A stretch of DNA of 64,000 nt, from contig JAEUVD010000047.1 in assembly GCA_016787065.1 (NCBI GenBank), positions 1 through 64,000 of the forward strand, written 5' to 3'. The stretch is from Chitinophagaceae bacterium. GTDB lineage: Bacteria; Bacteroidota; Bacteroidia; Chitinophagales; Chitinophagaceae. The notes under the pieces are model-generated. The model was not told where the DNA came from, did no database searches, and worked only from the letters and a program-made list of their open reading frames with translations. Shown one piece after another: positions 54,226-62,300 of this stretch (the stretch's first letter is position 1; every line of letters starts with the position of its first letter). The translations under genes and the position numbers were made by a program.

Positions 54226-55794
54226 ATGCGTTTACTACTATCAATTCTATTTCTTGGAATTGCGGGAAATTTGTTTTCACAAAAAAAAGAAAAGAATATC
54301 ATTCCCGATGATGCTGCTCGCAAAGTAAATCGTGCGAAAAAACTATTCAATCAATTTAAGGTATTTGATGGCGAAAAAGTGATGCAGGAATTGATTAAAG
54401 AACATCCCGGAGATTGCTATTATACCAATGCCTTGCTGCAATTACAACGACAGGTGTTACGTTATATACCAGCCGCAAAAACAGAATTAGACGCCCTTGG
54501 AGGAGAACATCTAAAAAATAATAAAGACTCCTTAACAAGTGATAATGAAGACGAAGAAGAGGAAATTTCGGTAGATACTTTGGCTAAAAAAGAAACTGAA
54601 AAAGATACCGACACAGAGAAGGAGGAAATTAGTTTTGGATTAGATAGAGGTTCTTCCTCGCAAAAAAAGAAAAAAGATGATCGAAACACCGAAACTGAGC
54701 ATACCCAAGCAGAAGCTATCGTTACGATTGATTCTACGTTATTAAAACCTGAGGTTAATGAAGACGGTGATACCATTCGAAAAATGACCAAAAAAGAAAA
54801 GGCCTTACAACGAAACATAAGAGCCTTGAACGATTTAGCCATTATTCCATACGACTCCTATAAGGAAGATTTTATAAGGAATGCTCGCAAAGCTACCCTG
54901 GAATTAGACTGTTTAGATTCAGCTTCCTCTTACCTACGTGAATTTATGGTTGATACACTTTCTTCCGATTCAGGAATTACAGAAGATGCTTTGGAGCGAT
55001 GGGATGAAGCGATCGATCTTTTTCGCAACAAAAACTATCCAACAGCGGCTAAATACCTTGAACGATTAATACTTGACTTTCCGGGATATTATTCAGCTAA
55101 AATGAAATTAGCCGATGCTTATTTTCTTATGAATAAAGACACTTCGGCACTTCGATTGTTGAAGCAGGTTATTAAAGATCATCCCAACCGACCGGAACCA
55201 TTTGAAAAGATAGCAGCCAACCTTTATAACATTGGTTTGTACGATGATGCTATCGGTTCACTCATAGATGCCATTATGGTTTACCCGCAACAAAATTACT
55301 TCCATCAGATCCAACAAGTGATGGAAAAAAAAGGTAAGGTATTTAATGCACAGTGGATACGCCGCGAAGTTTATCCGCTCAGTACAGCTCATGTGTATGA
55401 AGAAATTATAGCTCAAGAGAAAACGCCCTGGTGGCACTATCAAGCCGCCAAACAAGATGTGCACTCCTATTTCGACACCTTAGGTTTAGTAAGACCCAAC
55501 GAAAAAACTAATGAGCCTTACCTTGATGTTTATGGCTGGAAACGGATGTTAAACAATAGTGGCAAAGAGAAGTTCCCCTTTGCTCGGGCGATGGATAAAA
55601 TTGGGTACCTTGATTGTTACGTGCTAATATCACTTTTTCATCAAGATGTACATGGACAGTTTGCTGATTTAGTAAAAAAACATCCAGAAAAAGTTAAGAA
55701 GTATTTTTACCTTCTTATTAATTGGGAAAACAAAAAATTTGATGATCTTCGAAACCAATTCTTCCCAAAGAAAAAAGAAGAAACAAAAAAATAA
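54226..55794 (+). CDS. Exported TPR-repeat protein
   Basis: The 522-residue product has a signal peptide ('MRLLLSILFLGIAGNLFSQ'), a strongly acidic and charged low-complexity segment at about 95-165 ('SDNEDEEEEISVDTLAKKET'), and TPR-like helices over about 255-395 ('EAIDLFRNKNYPTAAKYLERLI', 'GLYDDAIGSLIDAI'). The rest is helical and unassigned. It is likely a periplasmic scaffold or protein-interaction factor. It ends in TAATG, overlapping the start of the next GNAT gene by one base, so the three-gene operon is well supported. Confidence 0.85.
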   Translation: MRLLLSILFLGIAGNLFSQKKEKNIIPDDAARKVNRAKKLFNQFKVFDGEKVMQELIKEHPGDCYYTNALLQLQRQVLRYIPAAKTELDALGGEHLKNNKDSLTSDNEDEEEEISVDTLAKKETEKDTDTEKEEISFGLDRGSSSQKKKKDDRNTETEHTQAEAIVTIDSTLLKPEVNEDGDTIRKMTKKEKALQRNIRALNDLAIIPYDSYKEDFIRNARKATLELDCLDSASSYLREFMVDTLSSDSGITEDALERWDEAIDLFRNKNYPTAAKYLERLILDFPGYYSAKMKLADAYFLMNKDTSALRLLKQVIKDHPNRPEPFEKIAANLYNIGLYDDAIGSLIDAIMVYPQQNYFHQIQQVMEKKGKVFNAQWIRREVYPLSTAHVYEEIIAQEKTPWWHYQAAKQDVHSYFDTLGLVRPNEKTNEPYLDVYGWKRMLNNSGKEKFPFARAMDKIGYLDCYVLISLFHQDVHGQFADLVKKHPEKVKKYFYLLINWENKKFDDLRNQFFPKKKEETKK

Positions 55795-56375
55795 TGTTAC
55801 AATTTAAATACAGCGAATTTCCTATACTTGAAACAGAACGATTACTCTTAAGAAGAATGGTTTCAACCGATGCCGAAACCATGTTTGATTTACGCAATCG
55901 CGAAGAGGTCATGCAATTTATTGCTCGTCCGCGTCCGAAATCAATCGACGAGGCAAACGAAATGATTCATAAAATTAATGAAAGTATCGACAACAAAGAA
56001 CTCATTCATTGGGCCATTTCCGAAAAGGAAAATCCGAATAAACTTATTGGAACTATTGGCTTTTACAGAACACAGTTTGAAAACTACCGCAGTGAAATTG
56101 GTTATCTTCTTGATTCCGATTTTTGGCGCAGAGGCTATATGTATGAAGCTGTAATGACTGCCGTAGATTTCGGATTTACCTCCTTGGGCTTTCATAGCAT
56201 GGAGGGCTGTATCGACCCCGGGAATACTGGTAGTCGTGCCGTTCTTTTAAAAGCAGGTTTTCGTAAAGAAGCACTTTATAAAGAGAACTATCATTTTGAA
56301 GGGAAGTTTCTGGATAGTGAAGTTTACGGTTTGCTGAAGTCGGAATATCTCGAACAAATGAACAAGCGTAAGTAA
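55794..56375 (+). CDS. GNAT acetyltransferase, RimJ/RimL family
   Basis: The 193-residue product shows the RimJ/RimL pattern: 'ILETERLLLRRMVSTDAETM', 'LIGTIGFYRTQFENYRSEIGYLL', the acetyl-CoA loop 'FWRRGYMYEAVMTAVDFGF', and 'CIDPGNTGSRAVLLKAGF'. It likely acetylates a protein N terminus or small amine. Its ATG shares one base with the previous stop, so it is co-translated with the TPR protein. It converges on a small membrane protein gene 14 bases away. Confidence 0.9.
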   Translation: MLQFKYSEFPILETERLLLRRMVSTDAETMFDLRNREEVMQFIARPRPKSIDEANEMIHKINESIDNKELIHWAISEKENPNKLIGTIGFYRTQFENYRSEIGYLLDSDFWRRGYMYEAVMTAVDFGFTSLGFHSMEGCIDPGNTGSRAVLLKAGFRKEALYKENYHFEGKFLDSEVYGLLKSEYLEQMNKRK

Positions 56376-56389
56376 AATTTTAATTTCTA

Positions 56390-56764
56390 TTATTTATTCG
56401 ATTTGCGAAATTGCATTATCAGCAAAATAGAACAGAATAAAAAAGGCAAGGTACAAACTATCATTTTCCAATTCATGGTTAAACAACCAATGAATAAAAG
56501 AAACAACATCAGTACGGCCATTAAACCATTACCGAAATAAATTAGAAACTTTGACGGTTGCTTTTGAAAGAAAGCAATCAACAATAACAGCATTCCTGCA
56601 AAGGGTAAAATAATAAGCGGATGTAAAATTTGGCTTGGCGATTGTAAAGCCTTTAAAATAATTTCGTATTCCACTTGAAAAATAAACTGACGTTTATCCG
56701 AACCCCATTCTAGAAAACCGAAATGGAAAAATAGGATAACGAGAATAAGAAGCAATTTCTTCAT
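56390..56764 (-). CDS. Small four-helix membrane protein
   Basis: The 124-residue product begins at ATG 56764 with an N-terminal hydrophobic segment ('LLLILVILFFHFGFL') and has three more membrane helices ('ILPFAGMLLLLIAFF', 'LMAVLMLFLLFIGCL', 'LPFLFCSILLIM'). No family is recognised. A TACTTTTG element ends exactly 4 bases before this ATG and overlaps the N-terminal extension from 56785, which argues against the longer start. Confidence 0.75.
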   Translation of the reverse strand: MKKLLLILVILFFHFGFLEWGSDKRQFIFQVEYEIILKALQSPSQILHPLIILPFAGMLLLLIAFFQKQPSKFLIYFGNGLMAVLMLFLLFIGCLTMNWKMIVCTLPFLFCSILLIMQFRKSNK

Positions 56765-56768
56765 TCTG

Positions 56769-56776
56769 CAAAAGTA
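56769..56776 (-). promoter_or_regulatory. -7 element 4 nt before the small membrane protein start
   Basis: TACTTTTG on the minus strand is an exact TAnnTTTG match with four bases (CAGA) before the ATG at 56764. Confidence 0.6.
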
Positions 56777-57079
56777 ATTGTTCAATTAATTACAAGAACA
56801 CACGTTGTTTTTTACTTTATAGTCAATTCAAAAATCAATTGCTATTTAAATATAAGTTCAAAATACAATACCAAATATGTAGTTCATTATTCAGCACCAT
56901 ACTTATTTTTTTAAGCACAGGAGTTTACGGATTTATTCATATTTCGTATCCCGTTGTTATTCATTTAACTTGAATTTCCAACCAATAAGCATCCTCTGTT
57001 TTTCCAAATAAAAGCCTGATTCTAACGGGTTGGTAAAGTAAAGCATGGAATATTCAGATGTCGATATTATCAAATTGCT
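56777..57079. other. AT-rich intergenic region without a recognisable gene
   Basis: This stretch separates two divergent genes. I see no coding frame that looks real, no clear hairpin with a T tract and no tRNA. It probably carries upstream promoter sequence for both genes. Confidence 0.5.
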
Positions 57080-57087
57080 TAGGTTTG
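57080..57087 (+). promoter_or_regulatory. -7 element 4 nt before the KirBac start codon
   Basis: TAGGTTTG is an exact TAnnTTTG match with four bases (TACC) before the ATG at 57092. It would drive the channel, RNase and inhibitor genes together. Confidence 0.6.
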
Positions 57088-57091
57088 TACC

Positions 57092-58030
57092 ATGGCAATG
57101 CGAAGGTTAAGAAACAGAAGTTTAGACAATACCGGATTTGATAATAGTACCGGAAATGCCTCCGGAAGATTAATTAACCGAGATGGTAGTTCTAATATCA
57201 TTCGAACGGGGATATCTCGTTTTGATATGTATAGTGCCTATCACACCTTCATCAATTTATCGTTTAGTCATTTTGCTTTTTTCTCCCTATTGGCTTTTTT
57301 CGTTGCCAACCTTTTCTTTGCCACCTGTTACTTTTTACTAGGGCCGGAGGCGCTGGGCATACCTGCAAAAAGCAATTGGTTTCTTTTTTCCGAATCCTTC
57401 TTTTTCTCGGTTCAAACGATCACCACCGTTGGTTATGGCCACTACTACCCTATTTGTCTTATGGCCAATATACTAGCCGCTATTGAAGCACTTTTCGGAT
57501 GTATGTCGTTGGCGGTATTAACCGGTTTATTGTATGGTCGGTTTTCTCGACCTCGAGCGTATATGTTATTTAGTAAACATGCTTTAGTGGGGCCATTTAA
57601 GGAAGGACGAGCGCTGATGTTTCGACTAGCTCCTTATAAAAATACGATCATCACGGATGCAGAAGTAAAACTCAATCTTGCCATAACGGAAGAGCATGAA
57701 GGTAAACGCGTGAGTAAATTTTATTCATTAGATGTAGATGTAAATAAAATAAATACCCTTGGTTTAAACTGGACTATTGTCCATCCGTTGAATGAAGAAA
57801 GTCCGTTAGCAAATTTAACCGAGGAGAATATTCATGAAGCCGAATTTGAAATACTTGTTTTCTTTCAGGCATTTGATGAAGATTTTTCGAATACCATCAA
57901 AACAAAATATTCGTACAATCAAAACGAGATTATCTTCAATGCTAAATTCAATCAGATGTTCAAGCGAAGTGAAGATCAACGTAACACTATTTTGGAACTT
58001 GATAAAATTGATGACTACCACTTACTTTAA
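57092..58030 (+). CDS. KirBac-type inward-rectifier potassium channel
   Basis: The 312-residue product has two membrane helices (about 62-88 and 125-152) around a pore loop with the potassium selectivity filter TTVGYG, followed by the cytoplasmic immunoglobulin-like domain of Kir channels ('LFSKHALVGPFKEGRALMFR', 'LVFFQAFDEDFSNTI', 'KFNQMFKRS'). It should form a tetrameric potassium channel in the inner membrane. The next gene, an exported RNase, begins 3 bases after its stop, so the channel is the first gene of a compact operon with a toxin-like pair. Confidence 0.95.
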   Translation: MAMRRLRNRSLDNTGFDNSTGNASGRLINRDGSSNIIRTGISRFDMYSAYHTFINLSFSHFAFFSLLAFFVANLFFATCYFLLGPEALGIPAKSNWFLFSESFFFSVQTITTVGYGHYYPICLMANILAAIEALFGCMSLAVLTGLLYGRFSRPRAYMLFSKHALVGPFKEGRALMFRLAPYKNTIITDAEVKLNLAITEEHEGKRVSKFYSLDVDVNKINTLGLNWTIVHPLNEESPLANLTEENIHEAEFEILVFFQAFDEDFSNTIKTKYSYNQNEIIFNAKFNQMFKRSEDQRNTILELDKIDDYHLL

Positions 58031-58033
58031 GAC

Positions 58034-58462
58034 ATGAAAAAATACTCCGGACTCATAATAATAGTGCTGTTACTGCTAGGTGTTTTTTGGTTAAAGAAAA
58101 GTGCCAAAGAAGAAAATGATACAACACGTGTTGAGCAAGTTGTTCCGTCGAAATCTAAAAACAAGCCGATCGAGCAACATGATCAAGAAGAAATTCCAAA
58201 CTACGTTTACAACGTGTACACCTATGTACAAGAACACGGCGAGGCACCACAAGGTTATGTTGGCGGAAGAATATTTCAAAATCGTGAAAACCGTTTACCA
58301 AAATTTACAAATGATCATCAAAGAATAAAATACCGTGAATGGGATGTACATCCTAAACAGGAACACCAAAATCGTGGGGCAGAACGACTAATTACCAGTA
58401 ATACTTTAGAAGCCTATTATACCAACGATCATTACCGAACTTTTAATCAGCTTAAGCGTTAA
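58034..58462 (+). CDS. Exported barnase-family ribonuclease
   Basis: The 142-residue product has an N-terminal hydrophobic signal or anchor (about 5-21), a charged linker, and a microbial RNase domain of the barnase type (about 55-142): 'IPNYVYNVYTYVQEHGEAPQGY', 'GGRIFQNRENRLP', 'KYREWDVHP', 'RGAERLIT', 'NDHYRTF'. By alignment with barnase, the catalytic Glu (YREWD), Arg (AER) and His (DHY) are all kept. It would cut RNA and is expected to act outside the cytoplasm or be delivered elsewhere. It lies between the potassium channel and a barstar-type inhibitor gene, 2 bases before the latter. Confidence 0.93.
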   Translation: MKKYSGLIIIVLLLLGVFWLKKSAKEENDTTRVEQVVPSKSKNKPIEQHDQEEIPNYVYNVYTYVQEHGEAPQGYVGGRIFQNRENRLPKFTNDHQRIKYREWDVHPKQEHQNRGAERLITSNTLEAYYTNDHYRTFNQLKR

Positions 58463-58464
58463 CT

Positions 58465-58794
58465 ATGATACAATTGCCCAATAAGTTTGCCGGTTCTTAC
58501 CAATCCCATAATCAGTTTGCTATTATTCATGGTAATCAATGTAGAACTTGGAGCGACTTTTATTTTCAACTTAAATTTGCGTTGCAACTACCCGATTACT
58601 TCGGGAATAACCTTGATGCTCTTGAAGAGGTACTACAAGATTTATCAGAAGAACCAACTGGAAAAACGATCTATTTAATAATTACGGATTTCAAGTTACT
58701 TTGTTTGGATGAGCCCGAATCGAAAAAAAATATATTGCTTGAAATTTTAAAGGAAGCAGAGTCAGAGCACTTCAAAATTATAACGCTTGGTTGA
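58465..58794 (+). CDS. Barstar-family ribonuclease inhibitor
   Basis: The 109-residue product matches barstar: 'CRTWSDFYFQLKFALQLPDY', 'FGNNLDALEEVLQDL' and a C-terminal strand 'HFKIITLG'. The Asp of 'LDAL' that plugs the barnase active site (Asp35) is kept, while barstar's W38-D39 is E-E here. It lacks a signal peptide, so it should protect the producer's cytoplasm from the RNase encoded 2 bases upstream. This is a toxin-immunity arrangement, whatever the toxin's destination. Confidence 0.93.
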   Translation: MIQLPNKFAGSYQSHNQFAIIHGNQCRTWSDFYFQLKFALQLPDYFGNNLDALEEVLQDLSEEPTGKTIYLIITDFKLLCLDEPESKKNILLEILKEAESEHFKIITLG

Positions 58795-58872
58795 ATGTTG
58801 TTAAAATGTAAACGTAACAATTAAATTAAACGGAAATAGAAGTGTGGGGTCAAGGCGACAAATTTATACGCC

Positions 58873-59259
58873 ATGAAATACATACTTTACGCTATGCTCG
58901 TTATGCTCACCCTGAACAGTTGCATTAAACAAGAACCAATTGCACGAGAACAAATTACGGGAATCTGGAAATTGAACGGATACCAATCTACTACATACGT
59001 CATGGAAATAACGAAAGATAATTACTTCTATTGGTTCAATTACCAAGATGACCCACATTATACACGAGAATTTGAATTAGAATACGACCTCAATAACAAT
59101 ACACTCTATTTATACAATCCAGGAAAGAATACCATCATTCATACCATACGTATTTACAGAGATAGTCGGGGAAGATACTATTTCTCAGTTACCAACAAAG
59201 GCGGTGAAGATGCACAAGGAAATCCAATCACAAGAACAGATACTTACTACTTGATGTAA
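58873..59259 (+). CDS. Small lipoprotein, lipocalin-like
   Basis: The 128-residue product has a lipoprotein signal with lipobox LNSC (about 14-17) and a short beta-rich body: 'ITGIWKLNGYQSTTYVMEIT' opens it like the lipocalin-like domains of Bacteroidota ('GxW..........I'), and it ends in strands ('RYYFSVTNKGG', 'TDTYYLM'). It is probably an outer-membrane or periplasmic lipoprotein of unknown function. It is separated from the barstar gene by 78 bases and followed by a strong terminator. Confidence 0.8.
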   Translation: MKYILYAMLVMLTLNSCIKQEPIAREQITGIWKLNGYQSTTYVMEITKDNYFYWFNYQDDPHYTREFELEYDLNNNTLYLYNPGKNTIIHTIRIYRDSRGRYYFSVTNKGGEDAQGNPITRTDTYYLM

Positions 59260-59263
59260 AAAA

Positions 59264-59297
59264 ACAAAAAAGCGGAGTTTAAATTCCGCTTTTTTTA
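59264..59297. terminator. Bidirectional intrinsic terminator
   Basis: An AAAAAAGCGGA/TCCGCTTTTTT stem with an 8-base loop lies between convergent genes. The A-rich and T-rich flanks let it act for both strands: the lipoprotein gene on the left and the large CHAT gene on the right. Confidence 0.9.
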
Positions 59298-59360
59298 TTT
59301 CATAGAATAGCCTGACTATGTTCTTGTTTGCAAGGCCCTTTTTAAGATTAGTACGTCATC

Positions 59361-62300
59361 TTATTCAAATACATTCTGTTTATCTGAATTTTGAAGTTGC
59401 GTTATATACGTTTTTAGTTCTTCCAGAAACTTCATTTCAGGTTTAATTTTCGCGGCAGGATGATGATTCAGTAAACCAATTAAAATATCCAAATGTTCCA
59501 ATTCAGAAAGTTTCTTACTTACAGTACCACCCTCTTTCCATGCATGACGGATAGCTTCTTTCAGTTCATCGAAATGGAGTTGAAATGATTTACTTCTAAC
59601 AGTAACTAAGGTTTTTACAAACAGCATATTGGCCTTAGCCATTAAATCCCAAAAATCACTTTGATCTAATTTGTCTTTACAAAGTTCATAATCATCCTGT
59701 AACCATTTGAGATAGGAAGCGGTATTAATTTTTGCTTTACCAAATTCAGACATAAACTGAATCGCCAGAAAATTAGATAAAGGATATATCAGGTTCCCGG
59801 AATCTCTTTTAATTATCGTATAACCTGAGCGGTAATGGGCTTCTGCTTCTTTCAATAATTGTTTTCGTTTTGTAGCCGATTTTTCAAAACAAGCCATGGT
59901 TTTATAGGAACTTGCCAATAAGTTGTATCGCTCTGCCGTACCGTTTACTTGAAGAATATCCTTCATTTTCTTCATGTTTTTTTCCATATCCTCTAACGAC
60001 TTACCACTTGTGCGCATTTCAAAAAAGTATTTCTTATAACGCATTAAACACAATTTCTCCTCCGCATCATCAGGTAATTTAGAACCAGGTCGAAGAATGG
60101 CTTTCTCTAAATTTATCACAGCCTCATCGTAATAACGTAGTTCAGCGTAACACTTACCTACTAAATAAAAGAGAATCGAACTCATTGGAATATTACTATC
60201 CTCTACACGTTTCTCTATTTCTTTAATTCGACTAACCAAATAATTCAGGTCATCCTTATCTACATCCATTCGTAATAAGAGGTTCTCTAAATCTACTTTA
60301 ATTTCATCTTCATCAAAGTAAGGTGCTTTCTTAGCGCTACTTCCTTGCTTATCATCGAACATATAGAATTGGTCGCCATAACACTGATAAGCGGCCCATG
60401 TATTCTTATTTCCAAATTTCAAAAATGTATCTTCTCTAGCACCTCGTACGGCTTCTCCAAAGTTCTTACGATCATTATCGCGTAACAATAAATCATAAAA
60501 TACTTCCGTGAAATTCTTCGCTGCTAAATCATCCACCGCCCATGCCGCGGCAATAATACACTTCACACCTTTCTTTATAAGTTCTAAACTTAAGGAAGCA
60601 GCTAAGCCGTGTTTATTCATACTATTCGTCATGCCTTTAGGGGTGACCTTACCAATATGACAACAATTAATGAAAACCAAATCAGGCACATACCAAAGAT
60701 TTTGGATATCTACGTTGGATAAATAAATGCCATCGCCAATGAGCATCCCTGAATTCAAATCATTTTGTTCCTCATAATTACCATGACCGGCTAGATGAAT
60801 TATTTTGTATTGATTCAAATTTAGTTCATTGATGATGCTTATATCATCACTAAAAATTAATGGCTTTACTTGTAAACCATTTACAGTTAGTAAATCACGA
60901 ACATGCTCCGCTTCTTGACGCGCCCCTGGTAATTGATGCTCCGGATTATTAAGATCTGGGTCGCCGATAACTAATGCGGTATTTTCATTCACATAACTGA
61001 TAGCGATATTTGCATTATCAAACTCCAATCGTCGTATTATACCAACTTGTGTGGCTAAAGGTTTGATATAAGCTCTCGTATCGTGAAGTAATTCCCAAGG
61101 TATTTGTGCAGAATGAAAATCGAGTTGTAGTTGAATATGTTGTTGATTACGAACCGCACTTTTAAAATCATTCGGAACTAACAATTCAAAAATCAATTTT
61201 GCTTTTTCCAAATCCCACGTTTGCATGGAGGCCAACTGTTCAATATTCGCATTGATAACACGCATGTTTGCGATGTTATTTCGTTTGTCAACTTTAGCAC
61301 TTAGCGAAGAAGCTGAATACTCAAAGTTCATCATATCTTTTTTGAGTAACCTTTGATCATCGGTACGAACTATTCGCATCTGACTCCACCAATCTTCTCT
61401 ATTTTCTGAAAGAATACGTTTGCGTCTTCCTTGTACCTTATTTATTTTACGTTGCGCCAAACGTAAGTTATTGTTGAATTTATTCGTCTCCGTTTCGTTT
61501 ACCAAAAACTTCAATGTCTGCACGGCTTTGTCTTCATACAACTCCACAATTTCCAACTCAGAAATCAATTTCATACCTGAGTTACGGTTATGCAATATGG
61601 AGTTGGCATTTTGAACACCATTGATAATTGCTTTCAAGGAAGTTTCTAACGACAAACCTGCATAACTACTTCCGATTAGGATTACGGAAAGACCAAAAGA
61701 TTCTTCGTTCGAACTACGGTTAGAACATGATAAAATATAATTTAAAGCCCCTTGTGAAATCGTTCGTTCTAATTTAGATCCGGTTAGTTTTTCCATTTCA
61801 CCTAAGCCAACCACAATACTTGCCGGTGTATTCGACTTATTATAAAACACATCACTACTTCCAATTTCTTCCGGATAAATTTTTAATTCATGTTTCATGG
61901 TTAATCGCTTGTTCAAATAACGATCTACCACACTTTCCGCACTCACAATAGCATCATTCTTAAAATGCCCTACCATGATTGGGTACTTTGTATATTTCAA
62001 ATCACCACATTTGATGGAGATATTCAAAATAGGTTGTTGATTTGTTTTTCTACTTCTTCGTTTACCGAACAAACCACTTTCGATATCCTTAATATCTCTA
62101 GAAAACAATTCCGGGTCATTATGATACGAAATAATTTCACCAACACTACGATCCATTGGTTCTGCGGCTGGCAACAATTGGGTTCTTCCCGTTTTGATTA
62201 AGTCGGCAATACCGGCAAAATTATCCTCATCTGCAGCAAGGTCACCATGAATGGTATCAACATAAAATACACGATTATCTTCTTTCAATTCTTTCGGAAT

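Noticed and set aside
54462..54842. Minus-strand 126-aa open frame inside the TPR protein gene
   Set aside because: It is the reverse shadow of an acidic low-complexity coding stretch, giving Ser/Phe-rich runs with no motif.
57045..57110. 21-aa frame overlapping the start of the KirBac gene
   Set aside because: It is short, overlaps the promoter element and the channel start in another frame, and has no supporting feature.
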